From contig JAGBXH010000004.1 in NCBI GenBank assembly GCA_017629395.1, forward strand, positions 1-10,664: a DNA stretch of 10,664 nt, given 5' to 3'. Of the stretch, positions 1-4,944 are shown piece after piece (the first letter of the stretch is position 1; every line of letters begins with the position of its first letter). The DNA comes from Clostridia bacterium. Its GTDB lineage: Bacteria > Bacillota > Clostridia > Oscillospirales > CAG-272. The notes below the pieces were generated by a model that was given only the letters and a program-made list of their open reading frames with translations, did no database searches and was not told where the DNA came from. The position numbers and the translations under genes were made by a program.

Positions 1-62
1 ACAGGCGTCCTCGACTGTCCTCAGTTCATAATTATCTTTTTTGCTTAATTTTCCAAAATGTG

Positions 63-91
63 TTTACATTCCTACCAAGATGTGTTATAAT
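63..91 (+). promoter_or_regulatory. Sigma-A-type promoter for the structured RNA and orphan ORF
   Basis: A -35 element TTTACA (63-68) and a perfect -10 TATAAT (86-91) are separated by 17 bp, the optimal spacing. Counting 7 bases from the end of the -10 puts the transcription start at about G98, the first bases of a long inverted repeat. This agreement between promoter and RNA structure supports both calls. Bases 1-62 upstream hold nothing I can identify. Confidence 0.85.
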
Positions 92-97
92 ATACGT

Positions 98-278
98 GCG
101 ACACAAGTGAATATTTGTTTTTTGTATTATGCAGACTAAGTGTACTTTTTTACTTCGGTAAAAATGTACGCTCCATTTTCGTATACTTTAGTTTGCATAG
201 AGTACAACGAGAATCACTTGTGTCGCAGCAATTGGAGCTACCATTTTTCAGTGCGTGGCTTCGGCTGCGCACTTTTTT
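98..278 (+). ncRNA. Candidate structured small RNA or attenuating 5' leader, about 181 nt
   Basis: The predicted transcript starts at 98 and can fold into a long rod. The closing stem pairs TGCGACACAAGTGA (97-110) with TCACTTGTGTCGCA (214-227), 14 perfect pairs. After an asymmetric internal loop (111-121 and 208-213), 122-126 pairs with 203-207. Then 128-145 pairs with 181-199, with one bulge (187) and two G-U pairs. Inside is a 7-bp hairpin (147-153/158-164) capped by a cUUCGg tetraloop. Loop bases 170-175 (GCTCCA) can also pair with 233-238 (TGGAGC), a possible pseudoknot. A terminator hairpin at 250-278 closes the transcript. Size and shape (paired ends, central bubble, long apical arm) recall 6S RNA, but I recognise no family-specific sequence. 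It could instead be an attenuator leader of the next ORF. The structure was derived by hand, without energy calculation. Confidence 0.6.
250..278 (+). terminator. Intrinsic terminator between the structured RNA and the orphan ORF
   Basis: A 10-bp stem (250-259 with 264-273, two G-U pairs) is capped by a cUUCGg tetraloop and runs into six T residues (273-278). The ribosome site of the next ORF begins only 5 bases later. Either it ends a free small RNA with some readthrough, or it is the off-state of an attenuator. I found no clear antiterminator partner strand. Confidence 0.85.
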
Positions 279-295
279 ATTGCGGAGGAAGAACC

Positions 296-688
296 ATGAA
301 ACGCGATTTATTGATCAACTATGAAGATGGGCTTTTTCTTACCGATTTCTCCACCTATGAAGTCAATGCCTCAGTCAATGATGATCTTCTTTTGGAACGC
401 GCTTGGGAGCACGTAGATGCGGCGTTGAACTCACCGAAATTCAATAGATACAGAAAATACGGCAATGCTCTCTATTGCGGCATTAAGCTTGCAGTTCATT
501 ATCGCATATACATTTATATCTTTCAGCATCCCGCAATGGACGCAATCATGATGTCCTTCAAAGCACCCGATCTGCTCATTTACGATGCAAATCTGCTTGC
601 AGCAATATGCTCCTCCGCTTCCCTGTTTGATGCCAAAGCGGATAACGATACACGTAACGTACATATAACGTTTTCATTCTTTGACTAA
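296..688 (+). CDS. Orphan 130-residue protein of unknown function
   Basis: I do not recognise this protein. The start is set by a strong ribosome site GGAGGAA (284-290) five bases before ATG 296. In-frame codons further upstream (from 140) lie inside the structured RNA and lack such a site. The protein begins MKRDLLINYEDG, has no signal peptide and no convincing membrane helix, and looks like a small mixed alpha/beta cytoplasmic protein. A charged first half (a helix around DDLLLERAWEHVDAAL) is followed by a more hydrophobic, aromatic-rich middle (YCGIKLAVHYRIYIYIF) and the tail NVHITFSFFD. It is the only gene after the promoter at 63-91 and is preceded by a terminator, so its expression depends on readthrough or antitermination. 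It is followed at once by a terminator. The order promoter, structured RNA, terminator, small ORF resembles type III toxin-antitoxin loci, but I see no ToxN-like features and no tandem RNA repeats. Confidence 0.65.
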   Translation: MKRDLLINYEDGLFLTDFSTYEVNASVNDDLLLERAWEHVDAALNSPKFNRYRKYGNALYCGIKLAVHYRIYIYIFQHPAMDAIMMSFKAPDLLIYDANLLAAICSSASLFDAKADNDTRNVHITFSFFD

Positions 689-696
689 TCATATTC

Positions 697-723
697 AAAA
701 AGGGCTGCCCGTCGGGCAGCCCT
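697..723. terminator. Terminator between converging transcripts
   Basis: AGGGCTGCCC (701-710) pairs perfectly with GGGCAGCCCT (714-723) across a 3-base loop. Read on the minus strand the hairpin is followed by a five-T run (701-697), a canonical terminator for the gene ending at 741. On the plus strand it lies 12 bases after the ORF ending at 688, but the following tract is A/T mixed, so it is weaker in that direction. Confidence 0.85.
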
Positions 724-740
724 AAAATTATATGTAATTT

Positions 741-929
741 TTATTGTGTAAGAAAATCCGGAAGCTTCGGCATATCGATTCCATGCTGATCACAGAATTC
801 CTCTATCTTTGCTTGCGCCTCGGGTGAAATCACTCTGCCCTCGCTGCGGTATATAGAGGATAATCCTGCATACACCACGCACAGCAGGCATATCAGCACA
901 ACAACAAAGCTGATCAATTTGAACTTCAT
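741..929 (-). CDS. Small single-pass membrane or secreted peptide, 62 residues
   Basis: Function unknown. I chose ATG 929 because GGAGG (minus strand, 942-938) lies 8 bases ahead of it; an in-frame TTG at 950 would overlap that ribosome site. The product begins MKFKLISF and has one strongly hydrophobic segment at about residues 5-23 (FVVVLICLLCVVYAGL), which is a membrane anchor or uncleaved signal sequence. A short polar domain of about 38 residues follows (SPEAQAKIEEFCDQHGIDMPKLPDFL) and ends in Gln. The two cysteines in the helix do not form a standard lipobox. With the positive N-terminus inside, the tail would be extracellular. It is the last gene of the minus-strand series, 32 bases after the DUF5662 gene and just before a terminator. 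Codon use resembles its neighbours, so I consider it a real gene. Confidence 0.65.
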   Translation of the reverse strand: MKFKLISFVVVLICLLCVVYAGLSSIYRSEGRVISPEAQAKIEEFCDQHGIDMPKLPDFLTQ

Positions 930-961
930 GACCTTCGCCTCCAACAACAATCATACTATAC

Positions 962-1498
962 TCAATACTCTTTTCTTTTGACCGCCGCCTTCACGACAGC
1001 AAAAGCCTTGCGCTCACCCTCCTTGGCAAGCGTACGCAGCCAGCTCTCCAAGAGTGCCGCAGTTTCGGGATGCATACGGGTACGAGCCTGACCGCGCATG
1101 AAATATTGCAGCGCGCTCTCATCCGTATACCGTTCCTTTTGGTATATTTTGCAGGCAGCCATTCTGTCGCAAAACATCTCCGCTACGTAGCGCACGGGCA
1201 TTTTGACCGCAGAATAGGCGCGCACCGCAGGCACGTAATCAAACCAATACTCATAATGATGCTTGTTGCGCCCCTGATGATGCAGCCACATCTCCGAATA
1301 TCCCTTTGCCTCACGCTGGGCTTCTCCCGGGCTGCGCGTGCCTTGATAATATTTCGCTCCCGGCACAAACTCGGCAAGCGAATATTTGGAAAGGTCGTGC
1401 CCCAGCCCCTGCCAGCCAATGCCTACGCGAAAGCAATGCGCGATCACCTTATGGCGGTGATGCGTGATGGTGATAAAATGCTTGACGGGATGTGCCAT
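962..1498 (-). CDS. DUF5662 family protein
   Basis: This 178-residue protein matches the DUF5662 family of Firmicutes as I remember it; its biochemical role is not established. Hallmarks are the N-terminal helix KHFITITHHRHKVIAHCF, then GLGHDLSKYS (residues 31-40), AKYYQGTRSP (48-57) and the His-rich WLHHQGRNKHHYEYW (71-85). The spaced His and Asp residues (H13/H14, H34-D35, H73-H74, H80-H81) resemble an all-alpha HD-type metal site, so a metal-dependent phosphohydrolase is a reasonable but unproven guess. The C-terminus is helical and basic. There is no signal peptide. ATG 1498 lies a single base after the TGA stop of the sufB-like gene (1502-1500), with no clear ribosome site of its own. 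Translation is therefore probably coupled to sufB, which hints at a link to Fe-S or metal metabolism. Confidence 0.85.
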   Translation of the reverse strand: MAHPVKHFITITHHRHKVIAHCFRVGIGWQGLGHDLSKYSLAEFVPGAKYYQGTRSPGEAQREAKGYSEMWLHHQGRNKHHYEYWFDYVPAVRAYSAVKMPVRYVAEMFCDRMAACKIYQKERYTDESALQYFMRGQARTRMHPETAALLESWLRTLAKEGERKAFAVVKAAVKRKEY

Positions 1499-1499
1499 A

Positions 1500-2423
1500 T
1501 CAGCGCAAGAAACCGTTGATGATCTGTTCCTCTGCCTGCTTTTCGGTAAGTCCCAGCGTCATCAGCTTGATCAGCTGCTCGCCTGCGATCTTACCAATGG
1601 CAGCCTCATGGATCAAGGAAGCCTGCACGTGATTTGCCGCTACCTTCGGAATAGCGTCCACGCGTGCGCTGTCCATAATAATGGCATCGCACTCGGTATG
1701 ACCCGAGCAGCAGTTATTGCCGTTGATGCAGGACAGGAAGGTCTGGCGCGACTCGTCCTTGGCAACGGAGCGAGATACAACGTGAGCACCGCAGTCCTCA
1801 CCGTCCAGATCGACCGTAAAGTCGGTCACGGCGGTCTGCTTGCCGTGCGTCATGATCTTCTCACCAATGACCAAGGTTGCACGGTCAGCCAGCTTTGCGC
1901 GCGTGACGCGCACGGTGGAGTCCACACCGCCCAGCTGAGCGGATTCGATTTCCATGTATCCACCCTCGTCAATGTCGATCTCGGTGGTAGGATTGAGCAC
2001 CTTTTCGCCCGTGCCCTCGCCCTGTCCGTAGTGCTTTTCCACGTACTTGAGCTTAGCGTTTTTGCCTACGTGGAAGGCATGGATACCGTCGTGCGCCGTT
2101 TCCTCGTCGCCCGCGTTGTGAATGCCGCAGCCCGCAACGATGAGCACGTCGGCGTCCTCACCGATATAAAAATCGTTATAAACAAGATCCTTGAGCCCCG
2201 TCTTGGTCAGCAGCACGGGAATATCCACGCGCTCGTTCTTTGTACCGGGCTTGATGATGATATCGATGCCGGGCTTGTCCGTCTTGGTCACGATATCAAT
2301 ATTGGCTGTCGTGTGTCTTGCCGCGCCCTCGCCGTTTGCGCGGATATTGAATGCGCCCTCGGGCACGATCTCCAGATCCATGATCTGGTCAAGCAAGCTC
2401 TTCTGAATGCTGTCAAGTGCCAT
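1500..2423 (-). CDS. sufB: SufB/SufD-type Fe-S scaffold of the minimal two-gene SUF system (SmsB-like)
   Basis: The 307-residue protein is shorter than classical SufB (about 465-495) or SufD (about 420). It corresponds to the compact SufB/D form that pairs with SufC alone in many archaea and anaerobic Firmicutes, described as SmsCB. It should form a beta-helix core that binds SufC and builds Fe-S clusters in the cytoplasm. The conserved C-terminal block is clear: GHTECDAIIMDSARVDAIPK (241-260), then IHEAAIGKI (271-279), DQL-like GEQLIKLMTLGLTEKQAEE and the terminal NGFLR. His272 matches the conserved His of the SufB HEA motif. The segment normally reading CGAH near the E. coli SufB Cys is changed (SARVD), while cysteines cluster at 232, 238, 239 and 245. 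The start ATG overlaps the sufC stop (TAATG) and has a full AGGAGGTGA site (2438-2430) inside sufC. No SufS or SufU is in the window. Confidence 0.93.
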   Translation of the reverse strand: MALDSIQKSLLDQIMDLEIVPEGAFNIRANGEGAARHTTANIDIVTKTDKPGIDIIIKPGTKNERVDIPVLLTKTGLKDLVYNDFYIGEDADVLIVAGCGIHNAGDEETAHDGIHAFHVGKNAKLKYVEKHYGQGEGTGEKVLNPTTEIDIDEGGYMEIESAQLGGVDSTVRVTRAKLADRATLVIGEKIMTHGKQTAVTDFTVDLDGEDCGAHVVSRSVAKDESRQTFLSCINGNNCCSGHTECDAIIMDSARVDAIPKVAANHVQASLIHEAAIGKIAGEQLIKLMTLGLTEKQAEEQIINGFLR

Positions 2424-3154
2424 TACGCGTCACCTCCTACGATTACTCTGCAGGGCTTTTGCGTACCGAATAAGCCGGGCAGGATCTCCTCCTTGGTGCC
2501 CTTTGCACTCACAGTGCCCTCGGAAAGCACAATGATGGTATCCGCGATATCCAGAATGCGCTCCTGGTGGGTAATGATCAGAATGCTGCCCTTGTTCTTT
2601 TCGTACATGCGCTCAAAAACGGTGATCAGCGAGCCAAAGCTCCACAAATCAATGCCCGCCTCGGGCTCGTCAAACACGGCAAAGGGGGTATTTCTCGCGT
2701 TGATCATCGCGATCTCGATTCTCTTGAGCTCACCGCCCGAAAGAGATCCGTTGACCTCACGGTTGACGTATTCCTTTGCGCAAAGTCCAACCTCGGAAAG
2801 GTATGCGCAAGCCTGCGCGACCGAGATATCCTTGCCTGCCGCAATGGAGATCAGATCCTTGACCGTAATTCCCTTGAAGCGGACGGGCTGCTGAAAGGCA
2901 TAGCTGATACCGAGGTTTGCACGCTCGGTGATGCCGAGCTCTGTAATATCCTGCCCCTGGAACAAAATTCTGCCCGAGGTAGGGGTAATGATACCGGCAA
3001 TGATCTTGGCAAGGGTGGATTTACCCGAGCCGTTGGGGCCGGTGATGGCGACGAATCTGTCATCAATGGTCAGATTGACGTCGCGCAGTATATCTGTCGT
3101 CTTACCGGTCGATTCATCGGTGACCGAATAAGACACGTGTTGCAGTTCTAACAT
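2423..3154 (-). CDS. sufC: SufC-type ABC ATPase for Fe-S cluster assembly
   Basis: This 243-residue cytoplasmic ATPase partners with the following SufB-like scaffold; ATP-driven SufC dimerisation reshapes the scaffold during cluster assembly. All ABC motifs are intact: Walker A GPNGSGKST (39-47), Q-loop FQQPVRFKGITV (87-98), signature SLSGGELKR (137-145), Walker B FAVFDEPEAGID (158-169) and the switch His in ITHQ (His196). The signature with ELKRIEIA and the PEAGID D-loop are SufC-like rather than transporter-like, and no permease is nearby. I chose ATG 3154 because AAGGAG (3166-3161) lies 6 bases ahead. An in-frame TTG at 3187 would add MCRICGCKETY but runs through a hairpin and lacks a good ribosome site. 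The stop shares one base with the sufB start, giving coupled translation. Confidence 0.95.
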   Translation of the reverse strand: MLELQHVSYSVTDESTGKTTDILRDVNLTIDDRFVAITGPNGSGKSTLAKIIAGIITPTSGRILFQGQDITELGITERANLGISYAFQQPVRFKGITVKDLISIAAGKDISVAQACAYLSEVGLCAKEYVNREVNGSLSGGELKRIEIAMINARNTPFAVFDEPEAGIDLWSFGSLITVFERMYEKNKGSILIITHQERILDIADTIIVLSEGTVSAKGTKEEILPGLFGTQKPCRVIVGGDA

Positions 3155-3169
3155 ATAGGTCTCCTTACA

Positions 3170-3183
3170 GCCGCAAATGCGGC
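3170..3183 (-). other. Short hairpin just before the sufC ribosome site
   Basis: GCCGC (3170-3174) and GCGGC (3179-3183) form a perfect 5-bp stem with a 4-base loop in the 42-base gap between the acyltransferase stop and sufC, three bases upstream of the sufC ribosome site. No T-tract follows, so it is not a terminator. It may be an mRNA processing or stability element that sets sufCB levels relative to the upstream lipid genes. Confidence 0.35.
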
Positions 3184-3196
3184 ACAAATCAATGGT

Positions 3197-4060
3197 TTAG
3201 TTGTTGCCGTACTTAAAGGTGCGGCGAATCTTGGGCACGCGGGGCAAGCCCTCTGCGGCTGCCATGCGCTCTCTGACCATTTCGGAAAGCTCGTGCGATC
3301 TTGCTGCTCTGACCGTCTCTGTGTCGATCACATCCACAAAATCCACGTACACGCGGGTCTTTCTCCAAGGCGCGCGATGCTTGACCTTGTCGGTATCGGT
3401 CACACGCACGATCACAATGGGAACGTCCGCCTTTTTCGCCATCAGGAACACGCCCTCACGGAAGGGCAGCAATCCCTCGACCTGACGGTTTCTTGTCCCC
3501 TCGGGAAAAACGCCGTAGGAAATGGGCATGGTCTTCATGCGCTCCGCAACAGCACGAATGGTGGTCAACGCTTCACGCGCCTGTTCGCGGTTGATGGGCA
3601 AAAAGCCGCCCTTGTGCAAGTATTTGCCTACAATGGGATAGTTAAAGTTTTCGGGCTTGGATACGAACGCTACGCTGCGACCGCGCAAAACGGTCAGCAT
3701 AGACATAAAATCGTGATCGGACAGGTGATTGGATACCAACAAAAAGTTGCCGTCTTGGGGCAGCTTTTCCTTGCCGCGCACGCGGATCTCAATACGCGCC
3801 AGTCGGAAATACAGCGCAATGGTCTCCACAAATATTGCAAGATATAGGTGGTTGGGCTTTTCCTGGGGCTTGGATTTATCCACGAACAGGGATAAAAGCA
3901 CAAATCCCAATGCGTACAACGCAAAAAAGCCGATTGAATATCCGAGCCAAAGCACGATTGGAATCCAGATATCAAAGATAGATGTGACCAACGTCGCCTT
4001 CAAAAAAACTGTCAGCACCGAGCAAAGCGCACCCAGCGTTAAAAACAATTCAAGAAGCAT
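3197..4060 (-). CDS. plsC: Membrane 1-acyl-sn-glycerol-3-phosphate acyltransferase, PlsC family, long form
   Basis: The product (287 residues) should acylate lysophosphatidic acid to phosphatidic acid at the inner membrane. PlsC signatures are in order: HX4D in VSNHLSDHDF (His112, Asp117), block II GGFLPINRE (151-159), block III FPEGTRNR (185-192) and block IV VPIVIV (213-218). Unlike minimal PlsC proteins it carries an N-terminal extension with two strong membrane segments (about 3-25 and 32-60) and a short hydrophobic stretch at 73-88 before the catalytic domain. The C-terminus is basic (VPKIRRTFKYGNN). ATG 4060 is preceded by CAGGAG at 8-base spacing. It follows the shorter PlsC gene by 18 bases and precedes sufC, so the two acyltransferases are co-transcribed. 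They may act on different positions or acyl donors; the exact substrate cannot be read from the sequence. Confidence 0.9.
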   Translation of the reverse strand: MLLELFLTLGALCSVLTVFLKATLVTSIFDIWIPIVLWLGYSIGFFALYALGFVLLSLFVDKSKPQEKPNHLYLAIFVETIALYFRLARIEIRVRGKEKLPQDGNFLLVSNHLSDHDFMSMLTVLRGRSVAFVSKPENFNYPIVGKYLHKGGFLPINREQAREALTTIRAVAERMKTMPISYGVFPEGTRNRQVEGLLPFREGVFLMAKKADVPIVIVRVTDTDKVKHRAPWRKTRVYVDFVDVIDTETVRAARSHELSEMVRERMAAAEGLPRVPKIRRTFKYGNN

Positions 4061-4078
4061 ATTTTTTCTCCTGTAATT

Positions 4079-4720
4079 TTACTTTGCAAGCTTGAGCAGC
4101 TCTTTGGTGATCTCGCAAAAGCGATCTGCCTCATTCTGCAAATGCTCCGAGCTTCTCTGCCCGCTCTCTGCGGGCGTAAGAGCCTGCGGCTCGCCGACTA
4201 TGACACGCAATCTCTTGCCAAACAGAAAATTGTAGTTGCCGTCGATGGCGATCGGCACGACCTCACTGCCCGCCATAGTGGCAAGCAGCGCAAAGCCGGG
4301 ACGGAACTTGTCCATCTCACCCGTCTTGGAGGTATGCCCCTCCGGGAAGATGATCATGCTGTTCCCTTCCTTCATGACGCGGATGCTTTCCTTGATCCAG
4401 CCTGTATCCAAACCGAAACGGTTAACGGGAATGGCGCGATTGTTGGAGAGCACCTGACCGACGATCCAGCTCTTTTCCATCTGGTCCTTTGCGGACAGAA
4501 TATGAATGCGGTATTTCCACAAAAGCACCGCGATCAGAATGCCGTCCTTATGAGAAACGTGGTTGCAGGTAAACACCACGGGCTTGTCAAAGCCCATGCT
4601 CTTTCTCTCGGGATTGGCATAAATGACCTTGGGTCTAAACCCTATGTATACATATAAAACGCAAAGTACTCTGAAAATCAAGCCGCAAATCTTGCCAAGC
4701 AGGTTCTCCAAACGCTTCAT
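4079..4720 (-). CDS. plsC: Lysophospholipid acyltransferase family protein, short PlsC form
   Basis: This 213-residue protein has all four acyltransferase blocks: HX4D in CNHVSHKDG (His54, Asp59), block II RAIPVNR (95-101), block III FPEGHTSKTG (125-134) and block IV VVPIAID (154-160). A hydrophobic N-terminal helix (about 10-27) suggests monotopic attachment to the inner face of the membrane. It probably acylates glycerol-3-phosphate derivatives in phospholipid synthesis. The His in place of the usual Arg in FPEGTR is a tolerated variant seen in several PlsC-like families and could mark a different substrate. It is the first gene after the promoter at 4762-4790, with a ribosome site AAGGAAGG shortly before ATG 4720. 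It is a distant paralogue of the next gene, which is larger and has extra membrane helices. Confidence 0.9.
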   Translation of the reverse strand: MKRLENLLGKICGLIFRVLCVLYVYIGFRPKVIYANPERKSMGFDKPVVFTCNHVSHKDGILIAVLLWKYRIHILSAKDQMEKSWIVGQVLSNNRAIPVNRFGLDTGWIKESIRVMKEGNSMIIFPEGHTSKTGEMDKFRPGFALLATMAGSEVVPIAIDGNYNFLFGKRLRVIVGEPQALTPAESGQRSSEHLQNEADRFCEITKELLKLAK

Positions 4721-4761
4721 AACGCCCTTCCTTATCTCAATGCATTAAAATACATTACAGT

Positions 4762-4790
4762 ATTATATCATAGGATCTCCACAATTGCAA
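4762..4790 (-). promoter_or_regulatory. Promoter of the plsC-plsC-sufC-sufB operon
   Basis: On the minus strand, TTGCAA (4790-4785) and a perfect TATAAT (4767-4762) are spaced 17 bp apart, predicting a start near 4755 and a leader of about 35 nt to ATG 4720. The -35 element departs from consensus (TTGACA) and lies inside one arm of a 16-bp inverted repeat, so it may need an activator or be blocked by a repressor. Confidence 0.75.
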
Positions 4791-4875
4791 GAGTTTTCTT
4801 CAATTTCGGCAATTTGACACCAAAAATCTTTGAAAAATCTTTGAAGGAGTAAATTCTCCGAAAACTCTTGCAATT
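4783..4875. repeat. 16-bp perfect inverted repeat spanning both divergent -35 elements; candidate shared operator
   Basis: AATTGCAAGAGTTTTC (4783-4798) is the exact reverse complement of GAAAACTCTTGCAATT (4860-4875); the arms are 61 bases apart. Each arm holds the TTGCAA -35 element of the promoter pointing away from it, at the identical position, followed by 17 bp to the -10. Predicted starts (about 4755 and 4903) lie outside the repeat, so it is not transcribed from these promoters and should work as a protein-binding site. I do not recognise the box as that of a known regulator. Confidence 0.8.
4822..4843. repeat. Tandem 11-bp direct repeat between the operator arms
   Basis: AAAAATCTTTG occurs twice without a gap (4822-4832 and 4833-4843). 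A related GAAAATCTTT appears near 4917-4926, just before the metY ribosome site. The 11-bp period is about one DNA turn, so the A-tracts are in phase. They could bend the DNA between the two promoters or be a second binding site. Confidence 0.6.
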
Positions 4876-4896
4876 ATGCGTAACATGTGATAAAAT
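4868..4896 (+). promoter_or_regulatory. Promoter of the metY-metA operon
   Basis: TTGCAA (4868-4873) and TAAAAT (4891-4896) are 17 bp apart, with an extended -10 TG at 4888-4889. The predicted start near 4903 leaves a leader of only about 42 nt before ATG 4945. That is too short for a SAM riboswitch or T-box, so control must act at the promoter, where the -35 overlaps the inverted-repeat box. Confidence 0.75.
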
Positions 4897-4944
4897 AAGA
4901 TTTTGATAATACTTTTGAAAATCTTTCCCAAGGAGGAATTTAAT

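Noticed and set aside
140..295. Longer form of the orphan ORF starting at ATG 140
   Set aside because: The added 52 codons run through the RNA stems and the terminator and have no ribosome site; GGAGGAA clearly serves ATG 296.
1464..2894. Long plus-strand open frame (476 codons) opposite sufB and sufC
   Set aside because: It is antisense to two genes with intact family motifs and coupled ribosome sites; its translation has no recognisable domain and no good ribosome site.
3155..3187. Cys-rich N-terminal extension of SufC (MCRICGCKETY) from a TTG start
   Set aside because: ATG 3154 has AAGGAG at 6-base spacing and gives the normal SufC N-terminus; the upstream TTG has no ribosome site.
4814..4842. 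TTGACA (4814-4819) as a third promoter in the metY upstream region
   Set aside because: No -10-like hexamer lies 16-18 bp downstream; the sequence there is ATCTTT.
4876..4944. SAM riboswitch or T-box leader for metY-metA
   Set aside because: The predicted leader is only about 42 nt, with no terminator hairpin and no T-box motif.
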